Shown in pieces: positions 45,401-57,400 of a DNA stretch of 64,000 nucleotides. The first letter of the stretch is position 1, and the number at the start of each line of letters is the position of its first letter. The translations under genes and the position numbers were made by a program. This DNA comes from Catellatospora sp. TT07R-123 (GTDB taxonomy: Bacteria > Actinomycetota > Actinomycetes > Mycobacteriales > Micromonosporaceae). The stretch covers positions 2,356,001-2,420,000 of the forward strand of contig NZ_BNEM01000002.1 of the NCBI RefSeq assembly GCF_018327705.1. The letters run 5' to 3'. Below the pieces are notes generated by a model. It saw only the letters and a list, made by a program, of their open reading frames with translations, was not told the DNA's origin and did no database searches.

Positions 45401-48400
45401 TTCACCTGGTCGTCGATGCGGCCGAAGAAGTCGATCGTCCCGTCCGGCATGCGGCGGGCCAGGTCACCGGTGCGGTAGAGCCTGGTGCCGGTGCCCGTCG
45501 GGTCCGGGATGAACCGCTCGGCGGTCAGGCTCGGGCGGTTGAGGTAGCCGCGGGCGACAGCCGCGCCGCCGAGGTGCATCTCGCCCGAGACGCCGACCGG
45601 GACGTCGTACCCGTTGGCGTCGAGGATGTGGACGGCCACGTCGGCCAGGGGGTGGCCGAGGCGGCTGCCCGAGGCCGGGTTGAGGTCGTACTCGGTGAGG
45701 GTGTGGAAGGTGTCGTAGACGGTGCCCTCGGTGGGGCCGTACATGTTGATCAGAGCAGGCGACGTGAGGCCCTTGCGGTCCACCCAGGGGCGCAGCTCCG
45801 CGCCTTCGAGCTTCTCACCGGCGAGGATGACGGCGCGCAGGTTCAGCGTGTCGATCCGGGGGTCGGCGGTGGCCGCGAGGGCGACCAGGCCGCGGAACGC
45901 CGACGGGGTCTGGCACAGCACCGACACCCGCTGCGAGACCAGCAGGTCCAGCAGGTCCTCCGGCGACCGGGCCACGTCCTGCGCCACGACCACCAGGCGG
46001 CCGCCCGACAGCAGGCAGCCCATCCACTCCCACACCGACACGTCGAACGCGTAGCTGTGGAACAGCGCCCACACGTCGTCGCCGTTGAAGTGGTAGTGCC
46101 GCTCCGAGGAGGCGAACAGCCGCACCACGTTCGCGTGCGACAGGCTCACGCCCTTCGGCTTGCCGGTGGAGCCGGAGGTGTAGATGACGTAGACGAGGTT
46201 GCCGGGCTCGGCGACCGGGTCCGGGGCGGACTCCGGCAGGTCGGCCTCGAAGGCGCGGTCGGCCAGCACCAGCTCGCCGTCGAAGTCGACCCAGCGCTCG
46301 GCGTGCGCCGAGGTGGTGACGACCACCCGGGCCCCGGCGTCGGCGACCATGAAGGCCAGGCGCTCGGTCGGCTGGGACAGGTCCAGCGGCAGGTATGCCG
46401 CGCCCGCCTTGAGCACGCCGAGCAGGGCCGGGATCAGCTCCGGGCCGCGCTCCAGCGATACGCCGACCAGCGACTCCGCCCCGGCGCCCTTGGCGCGCAG
46501 CAGGTGCGCCAGCCGGTTGGCCTTGGCGTCGAGCTGCGCGTACGTCAGCTCGACGCCGCCGCTGACCACCGCGACCGCGTCCGGTGCCGCCGCCACCCGG
46601 GCCGCGAACAGCTCCACCACCGTGGTGTCGGCGGGGAACTCCTCCGGCCGGGCCCAGCGGGCCAGCTCGCGGCGCTCGGCCTCGGGCAGGTAGACGGCCT
46701 GGGCGTCGCCGTCGGGGTCGGCCGCCATGGCGGCGAGCACGGCCTCGTACATCAGCGACAGGCGGTTCATGTGCTGGCGGTTGAGGACGCCGGTGTGGCT
46801 GCTCAGGCCGAGGTAGCCGCCCATCGTGGTGACGGACAGGTCGAACTCGGTCGGGCTGTCGCCGATGGTGCCGTCGGCGTCGACCTGCTCGCCGTCCAGG
46901 ACGTGGAAGTCCAGGTAGGTGAAGATGCAGTCGATCAGCCGCTCGCCGCCGGCCTCGCGCTGCACCTCGGGCAGCGGGAAGCTGCGGTGCGACCACAGCT
47001 CGGCCTCCCGGGCGAAGACGTCCTGGACGAGCCGGCGCCAGGTACGGGCGCCGCGCCGGTAGCCGATCGGCAGCGTGTTGAGGTGCATGCCGTAGACACG
47101 GTCGGCGCCGAGGACCTCGGGCCGGGCGTCGCAGACCAGGCCGGTGGAGAAGGTGTCGGCCTCGGTGAGCTGGCTGAGCACCTTCAGGTGCGCGGCCAGG
47201 AACACGGCCTTGACCGAGACCCGGGCCTGGGTGGCCAGGGCGCGCAGCCCGTCCTCGAACCGGGCCAGTGAGACGCCGCCGCGGATCGCCTCGCGGGCGA
47301 CGCCCGCGTCCTGCCAGCCCTGGGGCATGGCGTGGCGCGGGAAGTCGGCGACCACGCCGCGCCAGTAGGCCCGGTGCTCGGCCGAGGCGAGCGAGGCCAG
47401 CTCGGCGGCGATGAAGTCGGCGTAGCGGACCGGCGCGGGCTCCGGCTCGACCGGCTCGGTGCCCGCGCGCAGGGCGCGGTAGCAGTCGAGCAGCTCGACC
47501 AGCATGGAGTGGTAGCTCCAGCCCTCGGTGACGGTGTGCGACTGGGTGAAGGTGACCCGGTAGGCCTCGTCCGACAGCAGGTGCACCGCGAACCGCAGCA
47601 GCGGCGCCGTGGCCAGGTCGAACAGGACGCCGCGCTCGCCGGTCAGGTACTGCCGGACCGCGGCGCGCTGCGCCTCGGCGTCCAGGCCGCGCAGGTCGTG
47701 CACGGTCACCGGGATCTCGGCGGTGGCGTACACGAGCTGGAGCGGCACCGAGTAGGCGGTGAGCTCCATCGCGGTGCGCAGGATCTCGTGCCGGGCGGCG
47801 ACGCGCTGGGCGGCGGCGTGGAAGTGCGGGGCGGAGAACGGCTGGTCGTCGGCGATCCGGAACGAGGTGACGTTGTGGTAGGCGTTGCCGCCGTCCCCGG
47901 CCAGCATCTCGACGAGCATGCCGACCTGCGCCTGCGCCATCGGGTACGCGTCGGCGACGCCCTCGGGCAGCGCGGCCCGGTCGGCGGCGCTGATCAGCTC
48001 GAACGGCGCGACGGCGGCGAACACCTCGACCGGCGCGGTGCGTCCGCCGAGCAGTTCGGCCAGCTCGGCGACGGTCTGGTGCTCGAACACGTCGCGCACG
48101 GCGACGTCGAAGCCCGCCGCGCGGGCGGCGCCGACGAGCGCGACCGCGCGGATCGAGTCGCCGCCCAGCTCGAAGAAGCTGTCGTGCACGCCGACCCGGT
48201 CGACGCCGAGCACGTCGCGCCACACCCCGGCCAGCCGCAGCTCGCCGTCGGTGCGGGGGGCGACGAACTCGCGGTCCGAGCGCAGCGAGTCGCGCTCGGG
48301 TGCGGGCAGGGCGCGGCGGTCCAGCTTGCCGTTGACGGTCATCGGGATCTTCTCGATCGCGACGAACGCCGCCGGGACCATGTACGGCGGGACGTGCGCG

Positions 48401-51400
48401 CCGACGTGGGCGGCCAGTTCGGCCGCGCCGGGGGTGGTGTCGGCGGCGGTGTAGTACGCGACCAGCCGCTTGTCGCCGGGGGCGTCCTCGCGGACGATCA
48501 CGACGGCGTCGCGGACGCCCTCGTGGGCGCGCAGCGCGGCCTGGATCTCGCCGAGCTCGATCCGGTAGCCACGGATCTTGACCTGGTCGTCGATGCGGCC
48601 CAGGAATTCGAGGCTGCCGTCGGGCATGCGCCGGGCCAGGTCGCCGGAGCGGTAGAGGCGCGAGCCGGCCGGGCCGTACGGGTCGGGCACGAACTTCTGC
48701 GCGGTCAGCTCGGGCCGGTTGAGGTAGCCGCGGGCCACGCCGGGGCCGCCGACGTAGATCTCGCCCGCGACGCCGATCGGGACCAGGTGGCCGCGCTGGT
48801 CGAGCAGGTGCACGGTCAGGTCGGCCAGCGGGTAGCCGACCGGGTTGCCGCCGCTGAGGATGTCGGCGGGCCGCACCTCGTAGAAGGTCGTGTGCACCGT
48901 GGTCTCGGTGATGCCGTACATGTTGAGCAGGCGCGGGGCGGCGAAGCCGAGGCGGTCGGTCCACGGCTGGAGCTCGGCGAACTCCAGCTTCTCGCCCGCG
49001 AACACGACCGCGCGCAGGCGCAGCGCGTCGATGCGGGGGTCACCGTCGCGGGCCAGCCCGACCAGGCCGCGGAAGGCCGAGGGGGTCTGGTTGAGGACGG
49101 TGACGCCGCGCTCGGTCAGCAGGTCGAGGAACTCCTCCGGGGCGCGGGTGACCTCGCGCGGGACGACGACCAGGCGGCCGCCGTACAGCAGCGAGCCCCA
49201 CAGCTCCCACACCGAGACGTCGAAGGCGTAGCTGTGGAACAGCGGCCACACGTCGTCGGGTCCGAAGTGGTAGTGCTCCTCGGCGATGCGCAGCAGCCGC
49301 AGCACGTTGGCGTGGGTCAGGCTGACGCCCTTGGGGCGGCCGGTGGAGCCGGAGGTGTAGATGACGTAGATCAGGTTGTCGGAGGTGGACCGCACCTCGG
49401 GGTCGTGCGACGGCTGGTCGTCGAAGGACGTCTCGTCGACGAGCACGAGCGTCCCGGCGTACCCGTCGAACAGGTGGGCGTGGGCGCGCTGGGTGACCAC
49501 GACCGGGGCGGCCGCGTCGGTGAGCATGAAGCCGAGGCGGTCGGCGGGCTGCGCCGAGTCCAGCGGCAGGTAGGCCGCGCCGGACTTGAGCACGCCCAGC
49601 AGCGCGGGCACCAGTTCGGCGCCGCGGTCCAGGCACACCCCGACCAGGGTCTCCGGCTGGGCGCCGAGGGACCGCAGGTGGTGGGCCAGGCGGTTGGCCT
49701 TGGCGTTGAGCTGGGCGTACGTCAGGGACGTGTCCTCGAACTCGACCGCGACCGCGTCCGGGGCGGCCGCGACGCGGGCCTGGAACACCTCGTGCACGCA
49801 CGGGTCGGCGGACACGCCGCGCTCGGGGTGCGAGTGCTCGGCGAGCACGATCCCGTCGACGGTGGGCAGGTAGACGGCCTGCGCGTCGCCGTCGGGGTCC
49901 TCGACCATCGCCTCCAGGACCGCGCGGTACATCGCGGCCAGGCGCCTGGCGTTGTCCCGACTGACGTGCCGACTGTTGCAGGTGAGCATGAACGCGCCCG
50001 CGCGGCTGGACACGGTCAGCGGGAACTCGGTCGGGCTGTCGTCGATGCTGGCCTGGTAGTCGACCAGGTCGGTGTCGACCTGGTTGAAGTCCTGGTAGTT
50101 GAAGTAGACGCCGATGAGCTTGTCGCCACCGGCCTCGCGCTGCACCGCGGGCAGCGGGAACCGCCGGTGCGGCCACAGCGCGACCTCGCGGGCGAACACG
50201 TCGGCGACGAGGTCGCGCCAGGTGCGGGCGGTGCGGTCGAAGCCGAACGGCAGCGTGTTGAGGTACATGCCGTAGACGCGGTCGGCGCCGAGGATCTCCG
50301 GGCGCGCGTCGCAGACCAGGCCCGCCGAGAACGACTCGGCCTCGGTGAGCTGGCTGAGCACCTTCAGGTGCGCGGCGAGCATCACGGACTTGAACGAGAC
50401 CTTGGTCCGGGCCGCGAAGGCGCGCAGCTCGTGGTCGAGGTCGTGGTAGGGCGCGGCGAGGACGTACATCTCGCGCGGGGCGTCGGGTCCGTCGCCCCAG
50501 CCGGTCGGCACGTCGAAGCGGGGGTATCCGGAGACGGTGTCCCGCCAGTAGCCGCGGCTGTCCTCGGACTTCAGGGCCTCCAGTTCGGCGGCGATGAAGT
50601 CGGCGTAGCGGACCGGCGGCCGCTCCCGGTCGGCGGGCTCGCCGCCGCCGTTGTACGCCCGGTAGCACTCCAGCAGCTCCATCAGCAGCGAGTGCAGGCT
50701 CCAGCCTTCGAGGATGGCGTGGCACTCGGTGACCGACAGCCACCAGGCGCCGCCGTCGACCTGGTGCCCGTGCACCCGGAACAGGGTGGGCCGGGCCAGG
50801 TCGAACAGGGTCGCCCGCTCGGCGGCGGCGTGGGCGCGCAGGGCGGCCTCGGCCCCGGCGGCGTCCAGGCCGCGCAGGTCGGTGCCGCCGCTGGCCATGA
50901 CGGCGTGGTCGTACACGAGCTGGAGCGGCTGGGAGAACGAGATCAGGTCGAAGCCGGTGCGCAGGACGTCGTGCCGGGCGACCACGGTCGCGGCGGCGCG
51001 GGCCAGGGCGTCGGCGGAGAACGGCTGCTCGTCGAGGATCCGGAACGAGGTGACGTTGTGGTAGTTGTGCTGGCCGTCGCCGGTCAGCATCTCCACGATC
51101 ATGCCGGCCTGGACCTGCGACAGCGGGTACGCGTCGACGACCCCGGCGGGCAGCTTGCCCCGGTCGAGTTCGGAGATGAGCGTGAACGGCGCGACCACCG
51201 GGACCGGCTCGGCCGGGGCCGGGCGGCCGGTGACCAGCTCGGCCAGGGCGGCGACGGTGCGGTGCTCGAACACGTCGCGCACGGCGACGTCGAACGACTC
51301 GGCGCGCAGGGCGCCGACCAGGGCGACGGCGCGGATCGAGTCGCCGCCGAGGTCGAAGAAGCCGTCCTCGACGCCGACCCGCTCGACCTTGAGGACACGC

Positions 51401-54400
51401 TGCCAGACGGCGGCGATGCGCTCCTCGGCCGGGGTGCGCGGGGCGACGTACTCGGTGCCCGCGGTGGCGGCGGCGCGGTCGGGTGAGGGCAGCGCCTTGC
51501 GGTCGAGCTTGCCGTTGGCGGTCAGCGGGATGCGGGACACGGCCGCGTACGCGGTCGGGACCATGTAGTCGGGCAGGGTCCGGCCCAGCTGGGTGCGGAT
51601 CTGGGTGGGCGAGGGCAGCTCGCCGCCGTCGGGGACGACGTAGCCGACCAGGCGCTTGTCGCCGGGGACGTCCTCGCGGACGATCACGACGGCCTCGCGC
51701 ACGCCGGGCACGGCGGCCAGCGCCGCCTGGATCTCGCCCAGCTCGATGCGGTAGCCGCGGATCTTGACCTGGTCGTCGATGCGGCCCAGGAACTCCAGGC
51801 TGCCGTCGGCCAGGCGCCGGGCCAGGTCGCCGGAGCGGTACAGGCGGCTTCCGGCCGGGCCGTACGGGTCGGGCACGAACCGCTGGGCGGTCAGCTCCGG
51901 CCGGTGCAGGTAGCCGCGGGCCACGCCGGGGCCGCCGACGTGGATCTCGCCCGCGACGCCGACCGGGACCGGGCGGCCGTACGGGTCGAGCAGGTACACG
52001 GCCAGGTCGTCCAGCGGGCCGCCGACCGGGGACACCCCGGGCACGGCCATGTCCTGCGCGGTGATCGGCCGGAACGTGGTGTGCACCGTGGTCTCGGTGA
52101 TGCCGTACATGTTGACCAGCACCGGGCGGTCCAGCCCGACCCGGTCGGTCCACGGCAGCAGGTCGCCCAGTTCCAGCTTCTCGCCGCCGAACACGACGGC
52201 GCGCAGGGCGAGCCGGTCGACGCGCGGGTCGCCGTCGGCGGCGGCGGTGACCAGGCCGCGGAACGCCGACGGGGTCTGGTTGAGCACGGTCACCCGCTCG
52301 GCCACGAGCAGGTCGAGGAACTCCTCCGGGGAGCGGGCGACGTCGAAGGGCACGACGACCAGGCGGCCGCCGTACAGCAGCGGGCCCCACAGCTCCCAGA
52401 CGGAGAAGTCGAACGCGTACGAGTGGAACAGGGTCCACACGTCGTCGGCGCCGAACCGGAACTCCGGCAGCCGATCGGTGACCGTGAACAGCCGGTGCAC
52501 GTTGGCGTGGGTCAGCTCGCAGCCCTTGGGCTTGCCGGTCGACCCGGAGGTGTAGATGACGTAGATCAGGTCGTCGGCGGTGGCGGTCGGCGCCGGGTTG
52601 GTGTCCGGCTGGGCCGCCAGCAGCACGGTGTCGGTGTCGAGCAGCACGGTGTGGCCGGTGAAGCCGCCGAGCAGCCCGGCGCGGGCGGTGTCGGTGACGA
52701 CGTGCGCCGTGCGGGCGTCTTCGAGCAGGAACGCGAGCCGGTCGGCGGGCACGGACGGGTCCAGCGGCAGGTAGGCCGCACCGGACTTGAGCACGCCGAG
52801 CAGCGCCGGGACCAGCCGCGGGTCGCGGTCGAGGCAGACGCCGACCAGGGTGCCGGGGCCGGCGCCGAGGCCGCGCAGGTGGTGGGCCAGCCGGTTGGCC
52901 TCGGCGTTGAGCTGGGCGTAGGTCAGCGACTCGGTGCCGCAGGTGACCGCGACGGCGTCCGGGGTGGCGGCGACGCGCTGCTCGAACAGCTCGTGCAGGG
53001 TGCGGTGCGCGGCCGGGTCGGCCGCGCGCAGCGGGCCGGTGGTGACCAGCGCGGTCTCGTCGGCGCCGAGCACCTCCAGGGTGCTGATCCGGGCCTCGGG
53101 GTCGGTGACCGCGTGGCGCAGCAGGCGCACCAGGTTGCCCGCGATCCGCTCGATCGTGGCGGCGTCGAACAGCGCGGTGGCGTACTCGAACCGGCCGGCC
53201 AGGCCGCCGTCGAGGCGGTCCTCCAGGTGCAGGGTCAGGTCGACCTTGGACACCTGGAACCCGGCGGCGACCGGCTCGATCCCGATCGGGCCGCCGGCGG
53301 TGCCGGTGCGCTGCTCGTGCATGGTGAAGACGGTCTGGTAGAGCGGGGTTCGCGACATGTCGCGGTCGGGCTGGAGTTCGTCGACCAGCCGCGCGAACGG
53401 GGTGTCCTGGTGGTCGAAGGCGTCCAGCACGGTGCCGCGGACCTGGTCGAGCAGCGCCGCGAAGGCGGGGTCGGCGGACAGGTCGGCGCGCATGACCAGG
53501 CTGTTGATGCCGTACCCGATCATCTGCTGGAGTTCGGGGCGGCCGCGGCCGGACACGACCGTGCCCACCGCGACGTCGCCCGCGCCGGTGTAGCGGGCCA
53601 GCAGCGCCTGGTAGGCGGCGAGCACCGTGACGAAGACGGTGGTGTCGGCCGCGGCGGCGAGCTTGCGCACCCCGGCGGCGACGTCGGCGGGCAGCACGAT
53701 CGGGACCGAGCCGCCGCGCCAGTCGCGGCGGGCCGGGCGGGGCCGGTCGGTGGGCAGCTCCAGCGGGCTGAGGTCGGCCAGCCGGTGCCGCCAGTAGCCG
53801 AGCTGCCGCTCCAGGTGCTCGCCGGACAGCTGGGTGCGCTGCCAGGCGGCGAAGTCGGCGTACTGCACCTGCGGCGCGGCCGGGGCGTCGCCTGCGTACA
53901 GGGCGCCCAGCTCGCGGACGAACACCTCGGTGGACCAGGCGTCGCAGGCGATGTGGTGGAAGACGGTGACCAGGATGCGCTCGTCGGCGGCCAGGCGGAT
54001 CAGGCGGCCGCGGACCGGCCACTGCCGCTCCAGGTCGAACCCGGTCAGCGCCTCCTCGTCGACCAGCGCCGCGACCTGCGCGTCGCGCTTCTTCTTCGCC
54101 ACCTTGGTCAGGTCGGTGACGGGCAGGTCGAGCGGGCGGGCGGCGTCGACGACCTGCACCGGGTCGCCGTCGGCCAGCTCGTAGCGGGTGCGCAGGATCT
54201 CGTGCCGGGCGAGCACCGCCTGCCAGGCCGCCGCGAGGGCGGCCTCGTCGACGGCGCCGGTGAGCCGGAGCACCACGGGCACCAGGTATTCGCCGCTGTC
54301 GGGCTCCAGCCGGTTGAGGAACCACATCTGCTGCTGGCCGAAGGACAGCGGCAGCGGCCGGGTGCGGTCGGCGGCGGGGATGCGCGTGCGGCGGGTGCCG

Positions 54401-54468
54401 GACTGGCCCGACAGGCGGCGGCGGATCAGCTCCTCGCGGGACTGCGCGCGGTCTGCGGTGCTGGTCAT
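33406..54468 (-). CDS. Six-module NRPS with terminal degenerate C domain and SxxK hydrolase
   Basis: A 7020-residue synthetase: C-A-T repeated six times, then a degenerate C-like region and a serine hydrolase. Carrier serines lie near residues 1043, 2102, 3162, 4207, 5272 and 6319; the first four are GGDS, the last two GGHS. C1 has canonical HHIACDAWS (about 171). C2-C6 read [36 protein letters not shown] and CHVILEGWS, so the first His and the Asp of HHxxxDG are lost while the second His remains. Codes read by eye: DFWNVGMVHK (Thr), DVWNVAMVHK (Thr/Ser-like), DVWCIAMVYK, DLGYEIAIEK, DVWCIAMVYK, DLPKVAEVGK (Asn/Asp-like). No epimerisation domain is visible. It overlaps both neighbours by ATGA and would extend the dipeptide from the 2-module NRPS. 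Confidence 0.95.
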   Translation of the reverse strand: MTSTADRAQSREELIRRRLSGQSGTRRTRIPAADRTRPLPLSFGQQQMWFLNRLEPDSGEYLVPVVLRLTGAVDEAALAAAWQAVLARHEILRTRYELADGDPVQVVDAARPLDLPVTDLTKVAKKKRDAQVAALVDEEALTGFDLERQWPVRGRLIRLAADERILVTVFHHIACDAWSTEVFVRELGALYAGDAPAAPQVQYADFAAWQRTQLSGEHLERQLGYWRHRLADLSPLELPTDRPRPARRDWRGGSVPIVLPADVAAGVRKLAAAADTTVFVTVLAAYQALLARYTGAGDVAVGTVVSGRGRPELQQMIGYGINSLVMRADLSADPAFAALLDQVRGTVLDAFDHQDTPFARLVDELQPDRDMSRTPLYQTVFTMHEQRTGTAGGPIGIEPVAAGFQVSKVDLTLHLEDRLDGGLAGRFEYATALFDAATIERIAGNLVRLLRHAVTDPEARISTLEVLGADETALVTTGPLRAADPAAHRTLHELFEQRVAATPDAVAVTCGTESLTYAQLNAEANRLAHHLRGLGAGPGTLVGVCLDRDPRLVPALLGVLKSGAAYLPLDPSVPADRLAFLLEDARTAHVVTDTARAGLLGGFTGHTVLLDTDTVLLAAQPDTNPAPTATADDLIYVIYTSGSTGKPKGCELTHANVHRLFTVTDRLPEFRFGADDVWTLFHSYAFDFSVWELWGPLLYGGRLVVVPFDVARSPEEFLDLLVAERVTVLNQTPSAFRGLVTAAADGDPRVDRLALRAVVFGGEKLELGDLLPWTDRVGLDRPVLVNMYGITETTVHTTFRPITAQDMAVPGVSPVGGPLDDLAVYLLDPYGRPVPVGVAGEIHVGGPGVARGYLHRPELTAQRFVPDPYGPAGSRLYRSGDLARRLADGSLEFLGRIDDQVKIRGYRIELGEIQAALAAVPGVREAVVIVREDVPGDKRLVGYVVPDGGELPSPTQIRTQLGRTLPDYMVPTAYAAVSRIPLTANGKLDRKALPSPDRAAATAGTEYVAPRTPAEERIAAVWQRVLKVERVGVEDGFFDLGGDSIRAVALVGALRAESFDVAVRDVFEHRTVAALAELVTGRPAPAEPVPVVAPFTLISELDRGKLPAGVVDAYPLSQVQAGMIVEMLTGDGQHNYHNVTSFRILDEQPFSADALARAAATVVARHDVLRTGFDLISFSQPLQLVYDHAVMASGGTDLRGLDAAGAEAALRAHAAAERATLFDLARPTLFRVHGHQVDGGAWWLSVTECHAILEGWSLHSLLMELLECYRAYNGGGEPADRERPPVRYADFIAAELEALKSEDSRGYWRDTVSGYPRFDVPTGWGDGPDAPREMYVLAAPYHDLDHELRAFAARTKVSFKSVMLAAHLKVLSQLTEAESFSAGLVCDARPEILGADRVYGMYLNTLPFGFDRTARTWRDLVADVFAREVALWPHRRFPLPAVQREAGGDKLIGVYFNYQDFNQVDTDLVDYQASIDDSPTEFPLTVSSRAGAFMLTCNSRHVSRDNARRLAAMYRAVLEAMVEDPDGDAQAVYLPTVDGIVLAEHSHPERGVSADPCVHEVFQARVAAAPDAVAVEFEDTSLTYAQLNAKANRLAHHLRSLGAQPETLVGVCLDRGAELVPALLGVLKSGAAYLPLDSAQPADRLGFMLTDAAAPVVVTQRAHAHLFDGYAGTLVLVDETSFDDQPSHDPEVRSTSDNLIYVIYTSGSTGRPKGVSLTHANVLRLLRIAEEHYHFGPDDVWPLFHSYAFDVSVWELWGSLLYGGRLVVVPREVTRAPEEFLDLLTERGVTVLNQTPSAFRGLVGLARDGDPRIDALRLRAVVFAGEKLEFAELQPWTDRLGFAAPRLLNMYGITETTVHTTFYEVRPADILSGGNPVGYPLADLTVHLLDQRGHLVPIGVAGEIYVGGPGVARGYLNRPELTAQKFVPDPYGPAGSRLYRSGDLARRMPDGSLEFLGRIDDQVKIRGYRIELGEIQAALRAHEGVRDAVVIVREDAPGDKRLVAYYTAADTTPGAAELAAHVGAHVPPYMVPAAFVAIEKIPMTVNGKLDRRALPAPERDSLRSDREFVAPRTDGELRLAGVWRDVLGVDRVGVHDSFFELGGDSIRAVALVGAARAAGFDVAVRDVFEHQTVAELAELLGGRTAPVEVFAAVAPFELISAADRAALPEGVADAYPMAQAQVGMLVEMLAGDGGNAYHNVTSFRIADDQPFSAPHFHAAAQRVAARHEILRTAMELTAYSVPLQLVYATAEIPVTVHDLRGLDAEAQRAAVRQYLTGERGVLFDLATAPLLRFAVHLLSDEAYRVTFTQSHTVTEGWSYHSMLVELLDCYRALRAGTEPVEPEPAPVRYADFIAAELASLASAEHRAYWRGVVADFPRHAMPQGWQDAGVAREAIRGGVSLARFEDGLRALATQARVSVKAVFLAAHLKVLSQLTEADTFSTGLVCDARPEVLGADRVYGMHLNTLPIGYRRGARTWRRLVQDVFAREAELWSHRSFPLPEVQREAGGERLIDCIFTYLDFHVLDGEQVDADGTIGDSPTEFDLSVTTMGGYLGLSSHTGVLNRQHMNRLSLMYEAVLAAMAADPDGDAQAVYLPEAERRELARWARPEEFPADTTVVELFAARVAAAPDAVAVVSGGVELTYAQLDAKANRLAHLLRAKGAGAESLVGVSLERGPELIPALLGVLKAGAAYLPLDLSQPTERLAFMVADAGARVVVTTSAHAERWVDFDGELVLADRAFEADLPESAPDPVAEPGNLVYVIYTSGSTGKPKGVSLSHANVVRLFASSERHYHFNGDDVWALFHSYAFDVSVWEWMGCLLSGGRLVVVAQDVARSPEDLLDLLVSQRVSVLCQTPSAFRGLVALAATADPRIDTLNLRAVILAGEKLEGAELRPWVDRKGLTSPALINMYGPTEGTVYDTFHTLTEYDLNPASGSRLGHPLADVAVHILDANGYDVPVGVSGEMHLGGAAVARGYLNRPSLTAERFIPDPTGTGTRLYRTGDLARRMPDGTIDFFGRIDDQVKIRGYRIELGEIQAVLSGLPGIKEAVVVVREDVAGDKRLVAYAVPSGAEVPKAAEVRKLLARSLPEYMIPTVFVPLAALPLNNSGKLDRKALPHPEQGMLTADREYTAPAGPVQEALAQVWAQVLGLPRVGAEDSFFEIGGDSLRAVALVGAVRAAGFDVSVRDVFVHQTVARIAALVGGPAAAPGFTPVAPYALVGDADRALLPADVVDAYPVTQAQQGMAVVAQNTGDQAYHIVSAFRISDSGFAAAALRSAVAELVARHETLRTTFALSGYSVPLQLVHAGADAEVSVFDTADAHDGYLAAERTRPFAIEHAPPLLRVAAHQDGPDAWWLTLTVSHLVVGGWDFNSLLAELVDTYRAHRDGTVATGAELPEVRFADFVAAEQQSLADPADQRYWADVTGGYPSFTLPAGWSGRAGARPVKVRAAYHDLEPQLRALAATAQVSLKAVLHAAHLKVLSQLTTEPVFSTGLVCDARPEVLGADRVRGMYINTLPFAYDRGAATWHDLVKQVFDRENELWPHRRHPLPAIVRAAGGGLRLDVTFNYQEFRQVEQGPIDVRDSVGGGATEFALSVSTAGGHVVLTTAVLTPADADRLAGMYRAVLASMAAGGAGDARATYLPEGEREQIVRAGTGRVTDLSKLPKTAYQVFEARVEQAPTAVAITSEGVELTYAEFNARANRLAHHLRALGVGPDVMVGVCAGRSIEQVMAVIAIAKAGGAYVPIEPEYPAERLRFMIEDAATPILLTQRELVASLPETDARVVVLDEPEVWADQPDTNPVSVSELDHVAYVIYTSGSTGRPKGTLNTHLALLNRAVVAGREAFRLDSASTVLLKGEIGFDLAVGEVYGTLCVGARLVVAQPGGHRDPAYLRDLIIAEDVTMFYSVPSMLAVLLSEGLERCFSLELVEAIGEELPIDTARRFRALLPWCELVNAYGPAEAAIEVSTWDCTQDGLAAVDRVPIGTPYPNVQLYVLDQYMQPLPVGAPGELYIAGVALSRGYHGAPSLTAAKFVPDPFDPAGGRVYRTGDAASWRADGTLDFHGRIDTQIKLHGVRIELGEIEVALRACTGVADAATTVHTDERGRRSLVGYVVPQAGAEPTPAQLREQLSEVLPELMVPTAYVRLAALPLSPNGKLDRRLLPAPDADAYTAVEYVAPRTELEERLARIWGDVLGIDAPGVEDSFFDLGGDSMRAVVLVGALRNAGFTTSVRDVFAVRTVAGLARSLGVSDTAVHAVTAPFALLSDTDRALVPAGVTDAYPMSQIQLGMIAELAAGDGDGTYHSVLSHRVRDGRRFDADAFRAAVAHVVSRHEVLRTSFAVTGYSVPVQLVHADVTAPVTVVDGRSLSAPEQVDVLEAFLGAERATAFELEAAPLLRVAAHVESDDAWWLTFTMCHAITEGWSINTLLAELLAAFDALRDGTAPAAEAAPAAEAAPAVRYADFIAGELESLASAGDRDYWNGIVAGHARFALPGGWQDRDAAREPLHATVDYRDLEPSLRAAATAAQASFKAVLHAAHLKVMSQLTDEQAFFTGLVADARPELPGAERVHGMYLNTLPFAHDRSARTWRELITAVFEREIELWPHRRYPLPAIQQATGRNLIEVFFNYQDFSRTASNSEGGGQVQARMGEGSTEFGLEVIARDGAFTLSTDTGLLSPTSLDRVAAMYRLVLASIAADVDGDARPVHVPEAERREVARRARPEVFPADTTVVELFQARVAAAPDAVAVGFEDTSLTYAELNAKANRLAHHLRGLGAEPETLVGVCLDRGAELIPALLGVLKSGAAYLPLDTSQPAERIGFMLDDARAAIVVTQRVHAHLFDGYTGKLVLVDDALDAEPAHDPAVVSTPDNLVYVIYTSGSTGKPKGVSLSHANVVRLFASAERHYHFDGDDVWALFHSYAFDVSVWEWMGCLLSGGRLVVVAQDVARSPEDLLDLLVSQRVSVLCQTPSAFRGLVALAATADPRIDTLNLRAVILAGEKLEGAELRPWVDRKGLTSPALINMYGPTEGTVYDTFHTLTEYDLNPASGSRLGHPLADVAVHILDANGYDVPVGVSGEMHLGGAAVARGYLNRPSLTAERFIPDPTGTGTRLYRTGDLARRMPDGTIDFFGRIDDQVKIRGYRIELGEIQAVLSGLPGVKEAVVVVREDTAGDKRLVAYAVPSGEEVPKPAELRRMLARSLPEYMIPSVFVPLAAMPLNNSGKLDRKALPHPEQGMLTTERDYLAPRTPMEEQLCLIWAQVLGLPRVGVRDSFFDVGGHSIRAIALVGALRAAGFAATVRDVMQLQTVEALCAALTERTGPVEDDTLVEPFALVSPEDRQRLPEGLTDAYPLSQVQLGMLVELMAENETRNYHNVASYRIPDTEPLDGDALRAAVQLVAGRHEVVRTSVDLTSTAVPLQLVNATVTVPVAVQDLRHLPEADRDAALREFAQQEYRIPFDVTAAPLLRVHAHLESDTHWRLGLTVCHVILEGWSLHGLLLEILDAYRQLRRDGAAVLPELPEVRFADFVAGEVQALASPQDQQYWQGLIDSHAKFTLPPSWGDAKSPLESYTVRVRLFDLEHELRAMASRNRVSFKSLLHAAHLKVMSQLTEEPRFYTGLVSNSRPAVLGAERVYGMSLNTLPFGYDRSARTWRELVQLVHARDVEMFPHRRYPAPAIRPANGGGERLLDVYFTYHDFDEVVGDQVEADATIGAGTNEFPLSIATEPGHLLIRTNTKALTRPNADRLAAMLRLVLQAMAADDSGDATVTLLPQAELADVLATWNDYPAPPVVASVLEMFEAQAAARPDAEAVTGATYAELEARANRFAAHLRALGVGREDAVGVLLDRGVDLVAGFLGVWKAGGAYLPIDPSYPAERVAYMLATAGAKVVLTDTASADRFGGDLELVLVDRDTAAIAARPADFTPRPIDLDQLAYVIFTSGSTGRPKGVQVTHGGLANHVRWAAEVLASRGTGGAPLFSSVAFDLVVPNLWAPLVTGQRLWLLPAEASIEELGARLAEAGPFSFIKLTPGHLDVLAAQLTAEQAQALAPVLVVAGEAFTRRTLDGWTALAPDVQIINEYGPTEASVGTCIYPVHGPQDFDVLPIGHPLPQMKMYVLDAAMRPVPVGVVGELYVGGYGVTRGYARQPGMTAARFVPDPFGGQPGVRLYRTGDLARWLPSGDVDFVGRIDDQIKIRGYRIELGEISAVLAEHPEVADVFVFAHEATPGDKRLVAYYVPVDGAQPDLAAHSATRLPDYMVPSVFIPLEKMPLNANGKVDRKALPSPESAATHEYVAPVTANEQALAEIWARVLNVAQVGLHDRFFALGGHSILIIQVIAAARQVGLPLTLRMLYQDLTLAEVAALLPDPEPVAETPAPEPDPEPVLSPEIAALEAIEAAETTAVLVADGPRQVAQLSVPADVDADLLNAAVAAVVARHGCTRPEPVQQVAAQARRGLAGVVGRLLGRGRGAEPAADPAEQRRSLLLRAGRDESARLLLAVPDDAISDADWPVVAAELAAAYRQLAGQPVPAAQPAAVRREHLIEVAAPSAVRSERFADTAEPGRTRLTTALSVEATAVLLLAAPSGLDATLAAVLGQAAARWAPDAVPADAPVARLTYRGAGDRTPVDWRLDRVLRPADPAPDRIDVAAEVVGGALRLTWAYRTDAHAAARVRELADDTQRLLRRRTGRAVPSPVPVMARHQVPGASVVLISDGEVVEARAYGTLVAGGTDPVTPETVFHVGSVSKHVTALGFLRLAAEGLVSLDTDVNEHLRSWRVPGGVVITARQLLSHLSGLTPVGNIGYQPGTPVPPLVDLLRGSGAITTPPVVPDQVPGSAFRKANVHFSVLQLLMEDVTVTPFARLMDELVLRPLGMTGSSFDQDFPRTCGRPVALGHDQHGTPVPGGWRARLDPAAAGLWSTAPDLARVACEIRDAYLGGPAKVLRPQDARELLTEHPGSFYGLGSIVDDNGTEIEYGHGGEPTGYRAMVFSRLHAGVGGVVLTNGESGKEVVQFLSDTAMGRSNEWIEVPR
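33409..34500 (-). other. Terminal SxxK serine-hydrolase (PBP/class C beta-lactamase-like) domain of the NRPS
   Basis: Approximate domain of the 7020-residue NRPS (residues about 6650-7020). [19 protein letters not shown] carries the SxxK nucleophile near residue 6734, LLSHLSGL follows, and GHGGEPTGY (about 6965) is the HxG-type third motif, all as in class C beta-lactamases and PBP-type thioesterases. The second motif, normally YxN, appears as KAN (FRKANVHFS, about 6830), so Tyr is replaced by Lys. PBP-type thioesterases such as SurE cyclise peptides, usually as separate proteins. Release by this domain is inferred, because no alpha/beta-hydrolase thioesterase is fused anywhere in the NRPS. 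Confidence 0.8.
34500..35400 (-). other. Degenerate condensation-like domain between last T and hydrolase
   Basis: Residues about 6390-6650 of the NRPS. It keeps C-domain landmarks ([20 protein letters not shown] at the start, [17 protein letters not shown] after the active-site position, [10 protein letters not shown] near the end), but the HHxxxDG position reads [11 protein letters not shown], with both histidines lost. It is also about 200 residues shorter than a full C domain. A structural platform or a decayed C/E domain is likely; catalysis is not. Confidence 0.65.
39032..39755 (-). repeat. 724-bp block identical to 45362-46085 (A domain of NRPS module 5 of 6)
   Basis: Line-by-line comparison shows no difference over 724 nt between this block and 45362-46085 (offset 6330). 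It covers core motifs A4 ([12 protein letters not shown]) to A8 ([15 protein letters not shown]), including all positions of the specificity code except the A10 lysine. Sequence on both sides is similar but diverged. Confidence 0.95.
45362..46085 (-). repeat. 724-bp block identical to 39032-39755 (A domain of NRPS module 3 of 6)
   Basis: Partner of the block at 39032-39755. The first flanking mismatch is at 45361 on one side and 46086 on the other. Both A domains therefore share the code DVWCIAMVYK. Confidence 0.95.
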
Positions 54469-57400
54469 GCCTGGTGCTCCTTAGCGGACGTGGAAGAGGT
54501 GAGCAGGGCGGACTCCTCTGCCCAGATGCGGTCCTCGATCGCCTCGGCCAGGCCGGCGACGGTGGGCCGCTCGAAGATGAGCCGGATCGACAGGTCGAGG
54601 TCGAACTCCTCCTGCAGGCGCGACACCAGCCGCACGGCGAGGATGGAGTGGCCGCCCAGGGCGAAGAAGTTCTGGCGTACGCCGACGGCGGGGGTGCCGA
54701 GCAGCTCGCTCCAGATCGCGGCGATGCGTTCCTGGGCCAGGGTGCTGGGCGCCTCGAACTGCTCGGCCGCGAACGCGGTGAACGGGTCGGGCAGCGCCCC
54801 CCGGTCGACCTTGCCGTTGGCGTTGAGCGGCAGCTCGTCCAGCGCCACGAACACGCTGGGGATCATGTATTCGGGCAGGTGGACGGCGCAGTGCGCGGCC
54901 AGGTCGGCGGTGTCGCCGACCACGTACGCGGCTAGCTGCTTCTCGCCGTTGGGGCGCTGGGCCACCACCACGGCACAGGTGCGCACGCCGGGGTGGGTCT
55001 CCAGCACCGCCCGGATCTCGCCGAGCTCGATGCGGTAGCCGCGGATCTTGACCTGGTCGTCGATGCGGCCGAGGAACTCCACCGCCCCGTCGGCCAGGCG
55101 CCGGGCCAGGTCGCCGGTGCGGTAGAGGCGGCTGCCGGCCGGGCCGTACGGGTCGGGCAGGAAGCGCTCGGCGGTCAGGTCGGGGCGGTGGGCGTAGCCG
55201 CGGGCCACGCCGGTGCCGCCGACGTACAGCTCGCCGACCACGCCGGGCGGCAGCAGCCGCATGCCCGCGTCGAGCACGTGCATGGCCATGTTGGGCAGCG
55301 GGTAGCCGATCGGGACCACCTCGACGTCCTGCGCGGCGTGCACCGGGTAGATGCAGGTGCCGACGGACGCCTCGGTCGGGCCGTACTCGTTGACGAGGCG
55401 GCCGGGGCCGAGCAGGTGCTGCCAGCGGGTCGCCAGGGTGCCGGGCAGGGCCTCGCCCGCCACCACGATGATCGGCGCCAGGGCCGCGGCCTGGGCGTCG
55501 TCGAGTTGGTGGCCGAGCAGTTCCAGGTGACCGGGGGTCAGCTTGATGAAGCTGTACGGCCCGGCCTCGGCCAGCAGCTTGCCGAGCTGGGTGGCGTCGG
55601 CGTCGGGCGGCAGCATCCGCACCGCCTGCCCGGTGACCAGCGGCCCCCACAGGTTCGGCACGACCAGGTCGAACGCGTACGACGAGAACAGCGGCGCCCC
55701 GTGCTCGCCCTGCGACGCCAGCTCCTCGGCGGCCCACACGACGTGGTTGGCCAGGCCCCGGTGGGTGACCATGACGCCCTTGGGGGTGCCGGTCGAACCG
55801 GAGGTGAAGATGACGTACGCCAGCTCCTCGGGATCGGTGGCGCGGCCGGGCCGCTGCGCCGGCGACGCCGCGATCATGAGCGCATGCGTGTCGACCAGCA
55901 GCGACGGGACCTCGAACCGGTCGGCGTAGGACGCCTGGGTGACGACCATGGTCGCCCCGGCGGTGGCGAGCATCTGCGCGACGCGCTCGGCCGGGTAGGA
56001 CGGGTCGACCGGCAGGTAGGCCGCGCCCGCCTTCCATACGCCCAGCATCGCGGCGGGCAGCCGGGTGCCGCGCTCCAGCAGCACCGCGACCACCGAGCCC
56101 CGGTCGACGCCGAGGGCGCGCAGCTGGTGGGCGATCTGGTTGGCGCGGGCGTCGAGCTCGGCGTAGCAGACGGTGCCGGTCTCGGTGGCGACCGCGACCC
56201 GGTCGGGGTGGGTGGCGGCCTGGGCCTCGAACAGGTCCAGCACGGAGGCGCCGGTGCGCGGGGCGAAGCTGTCGTTGTACGACACCAGCAGCCGCTCCCG
56301 CTCGCCCTCGGTGAGCAGGTCCAGCCCGCCCAGCGGCGCGGCCGGGTCGGCGGCGGCCAGCTCCAGCAGCCGGACGAACCGGTCCGCCAGCGCCTGCACG
56401 GTCGCCTCGTCGAAGAGCGAGGTGGCGTACTCGAACGCGGCGTCGAGGCTGCCGTCCTCGCGGCGCCACATGAACAGGGTCAGGTCGGTCTTGGCCACGC
56501 CCCAGGCGCGCTGGAACGCCTCCATCGCGACCGCGTCCCGGGCCACGACGCTGGTCCCGCCCTCGTCCTGGAGGTCGAAGGCGACCTGGTAGAGCGGGGT
56601 GCGCGACAGGTCGCGCACGGGCACCAGCTCGTCGACGACCCGCTCGAACGGCACGCTCTGGTGCGCGAACGCGGTGGTGCAGACCTCGCGGGCGCGGGCG
56701 ACCGCCTCGGTGAAGCCCATGTCCGGGCGCAGGTCGCAGCGCAGCACCAGCGAGTTCAGGAAGAACCCGGCGACGTGCTCGACCTCCGGGCGCAGCCGCC
56801 CGGCGACGGGGGTGCCCACCGGCAGGTCCCACTGCCCGGCCTGGCGGGCCAGCACGGCGGCGAACCCGGCGAGCAGGGTCATGAACGGGGTGGCGCCGGC
56901 GGCGCGGCCCAGTTCGGTGACGGCGGCGGCCAGCGGGGCGGGCAGGTTGACCCGCACGCCGCTGCCGCGGCTGTCGCGCTCGGCCGGGCGGGGCCGGTCC
57001 AGCGGCAGGTCCAGCGGGGTCAGCCCGTCCAGGTTCTGCCGCCAGAAGGCGAGGTCGGCGGCGAGGGCGGCGTCGGTGAACTCGGCGCGCTGCCAGGCGG
57101 CGTAGTCGGCGTACTGGACGGGCAGGGCGGGCAGGGCGGCCGGGCGGTCCTGGGCCAGGGCGGCGCACAGCTCGCGCAGGTCGCGCTCCAGCACCACGGT
57201 GGTCCAGCCGTCGGAGGCGATGTGGTGGACGGTGGCCAGCAGCACGTGGTCGGCACCGGGCACCCGCACCAGCATCGCCCGCCACAGCGGGCCCTGCGCG
57301 AGGTCGAAGCCGCGCTGGAACTGCTCGGCGAACAGCTGCGGCAGCTCCGTCTCGGTGGCGTCGGCGATACGCAGCTCGACGTCGCCCGCCTCGGCGATCA

